17,524 bases of DNA from BMS3Abin12 sp964487445 (GTDB lineage Bacteria; Pseudomonadota; Gammaproteobacteria; 21-64-14): NCBI GenBank assembly GCA_964487445.1, contig CAZAQG010000053.1, positions 1 to 17,524 of the forward strand, written 5' to 3'. Within the stretch, counting starts at the first letter, position 1. Each line of letters starts with the position of its first letter. Below, one piece after another: positions 7,335 to 13,953 of this stretch. The position numbers and the translations under genes were made by a program. The notes below the pieces were generated by a model, which had not been told where the DNA came from, did no database searches, and worked only from the letters and a program-made list of their open reading frames with translations.

Positions 7335-7355
7335 GGGACGCGGGACGCGGGACGC
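7335..7355. repeat. Three tandem copies of GGGACGC
   Basis: A heptamer is repeated exactly three times head to tail in the sodB-slyD divergent gap, followed by a partial fourth (GGGCGG). It ends 15 bp before the candidate slyD -35 box. It may be simple slippage, or repeated binding sites. Confidence 0.5.
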
Positions 7356-7370
7356 GGGCGGCTCCGGCGT

Positions 7371-7400
7371 TTGAAAAAAACCGCGGAACCAGTGTAAGGT
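7371..7400 (+). promoter_or_regulatory. Candidate sigma70 promoter for slyD
   Basis: TTGAAA (7371-7376) and TAAGGT (7395-7400) are 18 bp apart. The -35 matches 5 of 6 and the -10 matches 3 of 6, and an A-rich start of the spacer follows the -35. A transcript starting near 7407 would have a short leader of about 24 nt containing GGGAG before the ATG at 7431. Confidence 0.4.
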
Positions 7401-7430
7401 GCCCTTTTAGCCGAATAATAGGGAGCCGTT

Positions 7431-7913
7431 ATGCAGATCGCTGAGAAGACGGTCGTGATAATCGATTACACCCTCACCGACGATGCCGGCGCCGTGGTCG
7501 ACACCTCCGAGGGTCACGAGCCGTTGTCCTATATCCAGGGGAGCGGGAACATCATCCCCGGCCTGGAATCCGCCCTGGAGGGCAAATCCGTCGGGGACTC
7601 GCTCCGGGTCTCCATCCCTCCGGAGGAGGGATACGGTGTGCGTCAGGACTCCTTGATAGCTCAGGCGCCCCGCGACCGATTCGAGTCCGCGGATCAGCTT
7701 ACGGTGGGCATGCAGTTCCAAACCCAGGCCGAATCCGGGATCCAGGTGGTCACGGTGGTCGAGGTCGACGACGATACGGTCACGGTGGACGCCAATCATC
7801 CGCTGGCCGGTTCGACCCTGAACTTCGAAGTATCGGTGGTCGCGGTCCGGGATGCCACACCGGAGGAACTCGAGCATGGTCACGTACACGGCCCCGAGGA
7901 CCACGAGCACTGA
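7431..7913 (+). CDS. slyD: SlyD-type FKBP peptidyl-prolyl cis-trans isomerase
   Basis: This is a cytoplasmic prolyl isomerase and chaperone of the SlyD branch of the FKBP family, in which members also bind nickel. The protein has 160 aa. It starts at ATG 7431 with GGGAG seven nt upstream. The N-terminal FKBP half has VVIIDYTLTDDAG (8-20), the active-site turn GSGNIIPGLESALEG (37-51) and VSIPPEEGYG (60-69). The inserted chaperone flap spans about 72-125 (RDRFESADQLTVGMQFQ...), and the FKBP fold closes with NFEVSVVAVRDAT (131-143). The C-terminus GHVHGPEDHEH carries four histidines, a short version of the metal-binding tail of E. coli SlyD. The gene stands alone, divergent from sodB and convergent with thiC. 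SlyD versus the related FkpB is decided by the histidine tail and length. Confidence 0.9.
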   Translation: MQIAEKTVVIIDYTLTDDAGAVVDTSEGHEPLSYIQGSGNIIPGLESALEGKSVGDSLRVSIPPEEGYGVRQDSLIAQAPRDRFESADQLTVGMQFQTQAESGIQVVTVVEVDDDTVTVDANHPLAGSTLNFEVSVVAVRDATPEELEHGHVHGPEDHEH

Positions 7914-7930
7914 CGATCATCTGCGCGTAG

Positions 7931-8012
7931 GCGTTGCCGGCGGGGCGAGCCCCGCCCTACAACCCATCGCCGCCGCGAAACCCCGTAGGGCCGGGCTCGC
8001 CCGGTCGACAAT
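7931..8012. repeat. Two-hairpin intergenic repeat, copy A (between slyD and thiC)
   Basis: Hairpin one is GGCGGGGCGAGCCCCGCC (7939-7956) followed by CTAC. About 24 bp of unrelated sequence then leads to GTAG (7985-7988) and hairpin two, CCGGGCTCGCCCGG (7991-8004). The CTAC/GTAG pair and the weakly matching outer bases (GCGTTG at 7931, CGACAATGC to 8012) make the whole unit an interrupted inverted repeat. It lies between two convergent gene ends. Read on the minus strand it aligns with the copy at 17414-17497. Confidence 0.75.
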
Positions 8013-8039
8013 GCGAAACCCCGCCCCCGCGGTATCGGG

Positions 8040-9920
8040 TCAGGCCTTACGGTAGAGTTCCCCGCCCTGCTCGGTGAACTCGCGGGCCTTCTCCTCCATT
8101 CCCGAGCGGATCGCCGCCTCCGCGTCGTCGATCCCCTTGTTCCTGGCGTACTCGCGCACGTCCTGCGTGATCTTCATGGAACAGAAATGCGGCCCGCACA
8201 TGGAGCAGAAGTGCGCGACCTTATGCGCCTCCTTGGGCAGGGTCGCGTCGTGGAACTCGCGCGCCTTCTCCGGATCCAGGCTCAAGTTGAACTGATCCTC
8301 CCAGCGGAACTCGAACCGGGCCTTGGACACCGCATTGTCGCGGACCTGAGCGCCCGGGTGGCCTTTGCCGAGGTCCGCGGCATGAGCGGCGATCTTGTAG
8401 GTGACGATGCCCTCGCGCACGTCGTGCTTGTCCGGCAGGCCGAGGTGCTCCTTGGGCGTGACGTAGCAGAGCATGGCCGTTCCGTACCAGCCGATCATCA
8501 CCGCGCCGATCGCCGAGGTGATGTGATCGTAGCCCGGCGCGACGTCGGTGGTCAGCGGCCCGAGCGTGTAGAACGGGGCCTCGTAGCAATCCTGCAGTTC
8601 GCGGTCCATGTTTTCCTTGATGAGCTGGATCGGCACGTGGCCGGGACCCTCGATCATGACCTGGCAATCGTGTTCCCAGGCGATGCGCGTCAGTTCCCCG
8701 AGCGTACGCAACTCCGCGAACTGCGCCTCGTCGTTGGCATCCGCGATCGATCCCGGACGCAGGCCGTCTCCCAGGGAAAAAGAGACGTCATAGGCCTGCA
8801 TGATCTCGCAGGTCTCTTCGAAGTGCGTGTACAAAAAGCTCTCGCAGTGGTGCGCCAGGCACCACTGCGCCATGATCGAACCGCCGCGCGAGACGATACC
8901 GGTGACGCGTCGTGCGGTCAGCGGAACGTAGGCCAGACGCACACCGGCGTGAATCGTGAAGTAGTCCACGCCCTGCTCGGCCTGCTCGATCAATGTATCG
9001 CGGAAGATCTCCCAGGTCAGCTCCTCGGCCTTGCCGTCCACCTTCTCGAGGGCCTGGTAGATCGGCACGGTGCCGATCGGCACCGGGGCGTTGCGCAGGA
9101 TCCATTCCCGGGTCTCGTGGATGTTGCGCCCGGTCGACAGGTCCATCACCGTGTCCGCACCCCAGCGGGTCGACCAGATCATCTTTTCCACTTCTTCCTC
9201 GATGGAGGAGCCGAGCGCGGAGTTGCCGATGTTGGCGTTCACCTTCACCAGAAAATTGCGCCCGATGATCATCGGTTCGAGTTCCGGGTGGTTGATGTTG
9301 GCGGGGATGATCGCGCGCCCGGCGGCCACCTCGCCGCGCACGAACTCGGGCGTGATCTCGAGCGGGATGCGCGCGCCGAAGCCCTGTCCCGGGTGCCGAC
9401 GCAGGAGCACCTCGTCGCGCACCTCCCCGAGCCGCAGATTCTCGCGGATCGCGATGAATTCCATCTCGGGGGTGACGATGCCGCGCCGGGCGTAGTGCAT
9501 CTGAGTGACGGTCGCACCGGGACGCGCGCGACGCGGCGCGCGCAGGTGCTCGAAGCGCGGCACCGCCGGCTCCTCGTCGGCGAGCCGCCGGCGCCCGGAT
9601 CCCAAGCCGGGACCCTCGATCGCGACGGTGTCGCCGCGATCGAGGATCCAGCCCTCGCGCACCGGGGCCAAGCCGCGGCGCAGATCGATATCCACACCCG
9701 GATCCGTATAAGGGCCGGAGGTATCGTAGAGGGTGATCGGGGGGTTGGGTTCACGACCCATGTCCACCGGGGTCTGCGACTGGGCGACCTCGCGCATCGG
9801 CACCTGCAGGTCGGGACGACTTCCGGTCGCGTAGCACTTGCGGGAATTGGGAAAAGGGCGCACCGCCTCCTCGCGCAGGCGGGCCGTCTTCCGGATGAAT
9901 CCCTCTGGAATCGCGCTCAT
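8040..9920 (-). CDS. thiC: Phosphomethylpyrimidine synthase (thiamine biosynthesis)
   Basis: ThiC is a radical-SAM enzyme that rearranges 5-aminoimidazole ribotide into hydroxymethylpyrimidine phosphate, the pyrimidine half of thiamine. The protein has 626 aa, close to the long gammaproteobacterial form (E. coli 631). ATG 9918-9920 follows GGGAGG. The N-terminal domain has FPNSRKCY (23-30) and ITLYDTSGPYTDP (62-74). The core has IPANINHPE, NANIGNSALGSS, WGADTVMDLSTG, SRGGSIM and EGPGHVP, all family signatures. The C-terminal [4Fe-4S] motif is CSMCGPHFC (Cys572, 575, 580; C-X2-C-X4-C). No other thi gene adjoins it. Expression should respond to TPP through the riboswitch upstream. Confidence 0.98.
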   Translation of the reverse strand: MSAIPEGFIRKTARLREEAVRPFPNSRKCYATGSRPDLQVPMREVAQSQTPVDMGREPNPPITLYDTSGPYTDPGVDIDLRRGLAPVREGWILDRGDTVAIEGPGLGSGRRRLADEEPAVPRFEHLRAPRRARPGATVTQMHYARRGIVTPEMEFIAIRENLRLGEVRDEVLLRRHPGQGFGARIPLEITPEFVRGEVAAGRAIIPANINHPELEPMIIGRNFLVKVNANIGNSALGSSIEEEVEKMIWSTRWGADTVMDLSTGRNIHETREWILRNAPVPIGTVPIYQALEKVDGKAEELTWEIFRDTLIEQAEQGVDYFTIHAGVRLAYVPLTARRVTGIVSRGGSIMAQWCLAHHCESFLYTHFEETCEIMQAYDVSFSLGDGLRPGSIADANDEAQFAELRTLGELTRIAWEHDCQVMIEGPGHVPIQLIKENMDRELQDCYEAPFYTLGPLTTDVAPGYDHITSAIGAVMIGWYGTAMLCYVTPKEHLGLPDKHDVREGIVTYKIAAHAADLGKGHPGAQVRDNAVSKARFEFRWEDQFNLSLDPEKAREFHDATLPKEAHKVAHFCSMCGPHFCSMKITQDVREYARNKGIDDAEAAIRSGMEEKAREFTEQGGELYRKA

Positions 9921-9973
9921 GACCGTCCTCCCTGGTGAAATAGGCGGGGCGGCACGGAAACGGGCTGAGGCAG

Positions 9974-10062
9974 GATCAGCTTCCCTGCGCCGGTATTACC
10001 CGGATCAGGTTCCAAGGGTGATCTCTCAGCCCCCGTTCCGCGGGGACACCCCTAGCTGGATC
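9974..10062 (-). promoter_or_regulatory. TPP riboswitch (THI element) of thiC
   Basis: On the minus strand the leader reads GGGGTG...GGGGGCTGAGAGATCACCC (around 10055-10017), then ACCTGATCCGGGTAATACC (10009-9991) and GCGCAGGGAAGCTG (to about 9977). These are the conserved pyrimidine- and pyrophosphate-sensing parts of the TPP aptamer. The P1 stem pairs bases 10054-10062 with 9974-9981 (CAGCT with AGCTG, then GAT with ATC around one bulged C). The thiC start lies 54 nt further on. No T-tract terminator is seen, so control of translation, or Rho access, is likelier than intrinsic termination. Confidence 0.95.
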
Positions 10063-10067
10063 GGCCC

Positions 10068-10096
10068 ACCGTATCGGATGGGTGCGGCCTTTGCAA
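10068..10096 (-). promoter_or_regulatory. Candidate thiC promoter
   Basis: On the minus strand TTGCAA (10091-10096) and TACGGT (10068-10073) are 17 bp apart. Box matches are only 4 of 6 and 3 of 6. However, the predicted transcript start, near 10061, coincides with the first bases of the riboswitch P1 stem, which supports the call. Confidence 0.45.
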
Positions 10097-10353
10097 GGCG
10101 CAGGCCGCGCGCGAACCCGTAGTTCCTTAGGACCCAAAGCAGGAAACCCCTCCCTGCGGTGTCCCCGGCCGCTGTCCCCGACCGCTTGCCCGGCAGAGGC
10201 AAAGCCCGTACCCTGTAGGCGGTTTCCATATCGATACGTAGCCCGGATGAAGCGAAGCACGATCCGGGGCGGCGGTCCGGGCGGTCGGTCGGCTCCCCGG
10301 ATTCCGGCCTTCGGTCTGTATCCGGGCTGCCAAAACTGTGCAGGTACCACGCG
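10097..10353. other. Intergenic region upstream of the Pcm-like gene
   Basis: No gene is supported here. Besides the REP element at 10238-10330 there is a weak plus-strand promoter-like pair, TTGCCC (10186-10191) and TACCCT (10209-10214) with a 17-bp spacer, which could serve the Pcm-like gene. There is also a pair of similar short strings, GTGTCCCCGGCCG and CTGTCCCCGACCG (10160-10185). Confidence 0.4.
10238..10330. repeat. REP element of the GTAGCCCGGAT type
   Basis: Outer arms GTAGCCCGGAT (10238-10248) and ATCCGGGCTGC (10320-10330) are reverse complements with one mismatch. Inner arms ATCCGGGG (10262-10269) and CCCCGGAT (10295-10302) are exact. The text GTAGCCCGGATGAAGCGAAGC resembles a REP sequence I know from many proteobacterial intergenic regions. 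It ends 23 bp before the start of the Pcm-like gene, so its hairpin would be in that gene's leader if transcription begins upstream. Confidence 0.75.
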
Positions 10354-11016
10354 ATGCCCCGGTTCGACGTCGAGCAAGCCCGGTCCAATATGATCAAGCA
10401 GCAGATCCGTCCGTGGAACGTGTGGGACGCGCGCGTGCTCGAGCTGCTCGCCGCCGTGCCGCGCGAGGACTTCGTCCCGCCCGGGCACCGCAACTTGGCA
10501 TTCGCGGACCTGAGCCTCCCGCTCGGCCACGGGCAGGCGATGATGGAGCCCAAGCTGGAAGCGCACATGCTGCAGGCATTGGACGTGCAACCATCGGACT
10601 TCGTGCTCGAGGTGGGCACCGGCAGCGGCTACGTGACCGCCTGCTTGGCGCGGCTCGCGGGTCGGGTGCTCAGCGTCGAGATCGTCCCGGAGTTCAAGGA
10701 GGCCGCCCAGAAGAAACTCGCCGCCCACGGCATCGATAACGTCACCCTGAACGTGGGGGACGCGAGCCGGGGCTGGGAACCGGAGCGGCGCTACGACGCG
10801 ATCGCGGTCACCGGCTCGTTGCCGCTCTACATCGATGCGTTCCAGGAGAGCCTGACGATCGGCGGGCGATTGTTCGTGATCGTCGGCGAACCACCGGTCA
10901 TGGAGGCGCTGCTGGTCACCCGCACCGCCCCCGACGGCTGGGTTCGGAAGCCCCTGTTCGAGACCGACCTGCCGCCGCTGATCAACGCACCGGTTCCGCA
11001 GCACTTCGAATTCTGA
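10354..11016 (+). CDS. Protein-L-isoaspartate O-methyltransferase family protein (Pcm-like)
   Basis: The protein has 220 aa, starting at ATG 10354. It belongs to the Pcm family of SAM methyltransferases, which repair isoaspartyl residues in aged proteins. It has the N-terminal family helix (ARSNMIKQQIRPWNVWDARVL), PREDFVPPGHRNLAFAD (36-52), motif I VLEVGTGSGYVTA (84-96), and RVLSVEIVPEF (104-114) with Glu109 for SAM. The substrate-side motifs differ from canonical Pcm: LPLGHGQAMMEP (55-66) replaces the usual LPIGxGQTIS, and VTGSLPLYI (152-160) replaces VTAAPEEIP. The Ser/Thr expected at the substrate site is therefore missing, and isoaspartate repair is doubtful. Pcm-like genes directly before tolC are, as I recall, a recurring gammaproteobacterial arrangement. 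No signal peptide, so cytoplasmic. Confidence 0.85.
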   Translation: MPRFDVEQARSNMIKQQIRPWNVWDARVLELLAAVPREDFVPPGHRNLAFADLSLPLGHGQAMMEPKLEAHMLQALDVQPSDFVLEVGTGSGYVTACLARLAGRVLSVEIVPEFKEAAQKKLAAHGIDNVTLNVGDASRGWEPERRYDAIAVTGSLPLYIDAFQESLTIGGRLFVIVGEPPVMEALLVTRTAPDGWVRKPLFETDLPPLINAPVPQHFEF

Positions 11017-11082
11017 ATACCCGACCGTGCGTTCCCCCCGCCAAGCGTCCGTACCGGCAGGGGGCAAACGGACAGTTCAGCA

Positions 11083-11119
11083 ACCGGTTTTTGATATGAT
11101 GTTTTCCATGCAAACCGGT
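11083..11119. promoter_or_regulatory. Dyad and promoter-like -10 upstream of tolC
   Basis: ACCGGTTT (11083-11090) and AAACCGGT (11112-11119) are exact inverted repeats 21 nt apart. Between them lies TATGAT (11095-11100), a 5-of-6 match to a -10 box with no good -35 at 16-18 bp. A regulator bound to the dyad would cover that -10. The next gene, tolC, starts 216 bp later. Confidence 0.3.
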
Positions 11120-11143
11120 CACCGCTTCCGTTGCTGCGCGACC

Positions 11144-11230
11144 GTTCAAGGCGTCGGAGTACTTGAAATCTCCAGCGACAGCGCTAAAAATCGGCGTAGT
11201 TGGAATTTCAAGTACTCTGACCCCTTGAAC
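11144..11230. repeat. 26-bp imperfect inverted repeat element
   Basis: The left arm (11144-11169) and right arm (11205-11230) match as reverse complements at 24 of 26 positions, 13 of them in one perfect block (GAGTACTTGAAAT, 11157-11169). The 35-bp centre contains AGCGACAGCGCT. The form resembles a miniature mobile element or a REP pair, but no target-site duplication is clear. It fills most of the 318-bp gap between the Pcm-like gene and tolC, in which no gene is supported. Confidence 0.7.
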
Positions 11231-11260
11231 GCTGCTGACCCCTTGAACGACCCCTTGAAC
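11221..11260. repeat. Three direct copies of CCCCTTGAAC
   Basis: CCCCTTGAAC occurs at 11221-11230, 11239-11248 and 11251-11260, giving period steps of 18 and 12 bp. The first copy is the outer end of the right arm of the inverted repeat, and a variant (GTTCAAGGCG) forms the outer end of the left arm. The array is followed by TCCGGGGACGG. It suggests repeated addition or decay of element ends. Confidence 0.7.
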
Positions 11261-11334
11261 TCCGGGGACGGAAACGTCTTCGCGCATGGGTCGCAGGAAC
11301 CGGAAACCCTCGCGACGATCCCCGGCAGTTAGCG

Positions 11335-12678
11335 ATGGGAACGTTCATCCGATCGATCCGGACCCTGATCGCCCTATCTCTCGCCTTGGCCCTGCCCGTC
11401 GCGCACGGCGCCGATCTGCTCGGCGTCTATCGCCTCGCGACCCGCAACGACCCGCAACTCCAGGCCGCGGAGCAGGCGCGCTTGGCGGTGCTCCAGTCCC
11501 GCCCGGAGAGCCGGGCCGGTCTGCTGCCGTCGCTCGCTTTCAACTTGAACATCAACCGCAGCCACTTCGACAACCAACTGGGCGGTGGGACTGCACCTGG
11601 GCTCGGCGACTACGCCACCAACCAGACCTACACACTGCAACTGAGCCAACCGCTGTTCAACCGGGGGGCCTGGGAGCGACTCTCGCAGGCGGACAGCCGG
11701 ATCGCGCAGGCCGACGCCGAGTACGCGGCCGCCCGACAGGACCTGATGCTCCGGGTGGCGGTACGCTATTTCGGGGTCCTGAAGGCGCACGCCGACCTCA
11801 CGTTCGTACGCGCCGACCTCAAGGCCACGCGGCGCCAATCCGAGCAGGCGCGCAAGCGCTTCCAGGTCGGGCTCGGCGCGATCACCGACGTGCGCGAGGC
11901 GCAGGCCCGCTACGATGCGGTGGTGGCGCGCGAGATCGTGGCGCGCAACGCCCTCGACAGCGCCCGCGAGGCCCTGGAGGAAATCACCGCCACCCCGCCC
12001 GGGCGTCTCGCGGACATCGGCGGCACGCTCGCGCTGGCGCGCCCCGTCCCGGAGGCCATGAAGCGCTGGGTCGACACGGCACTGCAACGCAATCTGCAGG
12101 TGCTGGCCCGTACCCGCGCCGTGGACGTGGCACGCCGCGAGGTCGAACTGCAGCGCAGCGGGCACTATCCGACCGTGAACCTGGTCGCGGACACCCAATA
12201 CCTCGATGAGAATCCCTTCGGCAACTTCCAACTGCGCCAGCGGCAAAGTTCCATCGGCGTCCAGTTGCGGCTGCCGATCTTCCAGGGCGGGGCGGTCACG
12301 GCGCGCACCCGCCGGGCGGTGCACCTGTATTCCGAGGCGCAGGACCGGCTGGTGCAGGCCCGACGCCGGACGGTGCGTGCGACGCGTGACGCCTACCGCG
12401 ACGTCCTGGCGAACATCAGCCGGGTCGAGGCGCTGCGACAGGCGGTCGTCTCGGCGCAGACCGCGCTCCAGGCCACCGAGGCGGGCTTCCAGGTCGGCAC
12501 ACGGACCATCGTCGACGTCCTGAACTTCCAGCGCAACCTCTACAGCGCGCAGAGCGACTACGCCGCGGCCCGCTACGACTACCTGGTGAGCACCCTGCGG
12601 CTCAAACAGGCGGCGGGAATCCTCAGCGCCGACGACCTCATCGAGATCAACCGCGACCTGAGCGCGGCGGGCGGCTGA
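11335..12678 (+). CDS. tolC: TolC family outer-membrane efflux/type I secretion channel
   Basis: TolC trimers form an outer-membrane beta-barrel and a periplasmic alpha-helical tunnel used by drug efflux pumps and type I secretion. The protein has 447 aa from ATG 11335. A stop codon just upstream in frame (TAG at 11330-11332 is adjacent in another frame) and a good signal peptide support this start: basic MGTFIRSIR, hydrophobic LIALSLALALPVA, and likely cleavage after Gly25 (VAHG/ADLLG). Two OEP repeats follow. DLLGVYRLATRNDPQLQAA and SLAFNLNINRSHFD lead to TLQLSQPLFNRGAWERL (about 101-117), and the second half parallels this with TVNLVADTQYLDENPF and SIGVQLRLPIFQGG. AGFQVGTRTIVDVLNFQRNL is the classic second-repeat helix. 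No pump gene adjoins it. Its 3' end overlaps waaA, which is convergent. Confidence 0.95.
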   Translation: MGTFIRSIRTLIALSLALALPVAHGADLLGVYRLATRNDPQLQAAEQARLAVLQSRPESRAGLLPSLAFNLNINRSHFDNQLGGGTAPGLGDYATNQTYTLQLSQPLFNRGAWERLSQADSRIAQADAEYAAARQDLMLRVAVRYFGVLKAHADLTFVRADLKATRRQSEQARKRFQVGLGAITDVREAQARYDAVVAREIVARNALDSAREALEEITATPPGRLADIGGTLALARPVPEAMKRWVDTALQRNLQVLARTRAVDVARREVELQRSGHYPTVNLVADTQYLDENPFGNFQLRQRQSSIGVQLRLPIFQGGAVTARTRRAVHLYSEAQDRLVQARRRTVRATRDAYRDVLANISRVEALRQAVVSAQTALQATEAGFQVGTRTIVDVLNFQRNLYSAQSDYAAARYDYLVSTLRLKQAAGILSADDLIEINRDLSAAGG

Positions 12679-13927
12679 TCAAATAGGGCTCGAGCAGCTC
12701 CAGCAGCCGGCCCACGATCCCGCGATTGCGATCGACCAGCCGTTGGCCGCATTCGCCCATGCGGCGGCGCAAGGGGGCGTCGCCGAGCAGCTCCGCCACC
12801 GCCCGCGCCAACTCCGCGGTGTCGTGTACCTTGCGCAGCGCCCCGGCACGCACGAGCAATCCGGCGACCTCGGTGAAGTTGCCCAGATGCGGACCGGTGA
12901 GTACCGGCACGCCGGTCGCCGCCGGCTCCAGCAGATTGTGCCCCCCCGCATCGACCAGGCTGCCGCCGACGAAGGCCACGTCCGAAGCGGCGTAGAACGC
13001 GGGCAGCTCGCCCATGGTATCGCCCACGAAGACACTCGCACCGGGCGGGCAGACGACCCCCTGGGTACGGAGCACGGTCCGGTGCCCCCGGTGCCGGCAC
13101 AGGGCCGAGACACGCGCGAAGCGCCCCGGGTGCCGCGGAACGATCACCAGCAGTGTCTCGGGGAAACGCTCGCGCACCTCATCGAAGGCATCCAGGATCC
13201 GCCCCTCCTCGCCCTCGTGGGTGCTCGCCGCGATCCACACGGGGCGGTTCACACCCAGAATACGGCGCAGCGCCTGGGCCTGCTCCAGCAGGCTCGGGGG
13301 CAGTTCCACATCGAACTTCAGGTTGCCGGTCACCGACATCCGCCCCCGGTCGGCTCCGAGTTCGAGCAGGCGTTCGGCATCCACGCGGCTCTGCGGGACG
13401 ATCGCCGCGAGACAGTCCAGAGTGGCGCGCACCAGCGGGCGCACGCGGCGATAGCCGGCCGCGGAGCGCGCCGAGACCCGTGCGTTGACGAGCACCACCG
13501 GGATAGCGTCGCGCCGGCAGAGGTGGAACAGATTGGGCCAGAGTTCGGTCTCCAGGACCACCAGCAGGCGCGGACGCATGCGGCGCAGGAAGCGGCGCAC
13601 GGCACCCGGAAGGTCATAGGGAATGTAGGCGTGCAGCACCTCGTCGCCGAACAGCCGGCGCACCTGCCGCGAACCGGTCGGCGTCGTGGTGGTGACCATC
13701 ACCGGAGCGCGCCGGCACAGCGCGCGGATCAGGGGTGCGGCCGCCTGCACCTCGCCCACCGAGACCGCATGCACCCAGATCACGCCGGTCTGCGCCGGGG
13801 CGGCGACGAAGCCGAAGCGCTCCGGCCAACGCCGCCAGTAGCCGTGCTCGGCGAACCCGCGCCGCAGCAGGCGCAGGAGCGCGAACGGCGTCAACAAGTA
13901 GAGAACGGCGGTATAGAACGATCGCAC
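12647..13927 (-). CDS. waaA: 3-deoxy-D-manno-octulosonic acid (Kdo) transferase
   Basis: WaaA transfers Kdo from CMP-Kdo to lipid IVA at the inner face of the cytoplasmic membrane. The protein has 426 aa from GTG 13925-13927, matching the usual length of about 425. The frame stays open much further upstream, but only through hldD in a wrong frame. The N-terminal membrane anchor is FYTAVLYLLTPFALLRLL (4-21). WVHAVSVGEVQAA (51-63) contains the catalytic Glu59, and TTTTPTGS is at 79-86. The C-terminal GT-B domain has VTGNLKFDV, AASTHEGEE, PRHPGRF, GDTMGELPAFYAASDVAFVG and GGHNLLEPAA, which bind CMP-Kdo. The start lies 26 bp after hldD, as last gene of the hldE-hldD-waaA operon. The final 32 bp overlap the tolC end. 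Whether it adds one or two Kdo units cannot be read from sequence. Confidence 0.96.
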   Translation of the reverse strand: MRSFYTAVLYLLTPFALLRLLRRGFAEHGYWRRWPERFGFVAAPAQTGVIWVHAVSVGEVQAAAPLIRALCRRAPVMVTTTTPTGSRQVRRLFGDEVLHAYIPYDLPGAVRRFLRRMRPRLLVVLETELWPNLFHLCRRDAIPVVLVNARVSARSAAGYRRVRPLVRATLDCLAAIVPQSRVDAERLLELGADRGRMSVTGNLKFDVELPPSLLEQAQALRRILGVNRPVWIAASTHEGEEGRILDAFDEVRERFPETLLVIVPRHPGRFARVSALCRHRGHRTVLRTQGVVCPPGASVFVGDTMGELPAFYAASDVAFVGGSLVDAGGHNLLEPAATGVPVLTGPHLGNFTEVAGLLVRAGALRKVHDTAELARAVAELLGDAPLRRRMGECGQRLVDRNRGIVGRLLELLEPYLISRPPRSGRG

Positions 13928-13953
13928 GGTGCAAAAGGGCGGGGCCGCGCCGC

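Noticed and set aside
8187..9938. 583-codon open frame on the plus strand opposite thiC
   Set aside because: It lies antisense to the unmistakable thiC, has no recognisable domain, and its His/Arg/Asp-rich composition is typical of a shadow.
11221..11260. CRISPR-like array of short direct repeats
   Set aside because: The repeats are only 10 bp with spacers of 8 and 2 bp, and no cas gene is near.
11027..11332. 101-codon plus-strand frame between the Pcm-like gene and tolC
   Set aside because: It runs through the inverted repeat and the CCCCTTGAAC array, and its translation repeats DPLN units caused by those repeats; no ribosome-binding site supports it.
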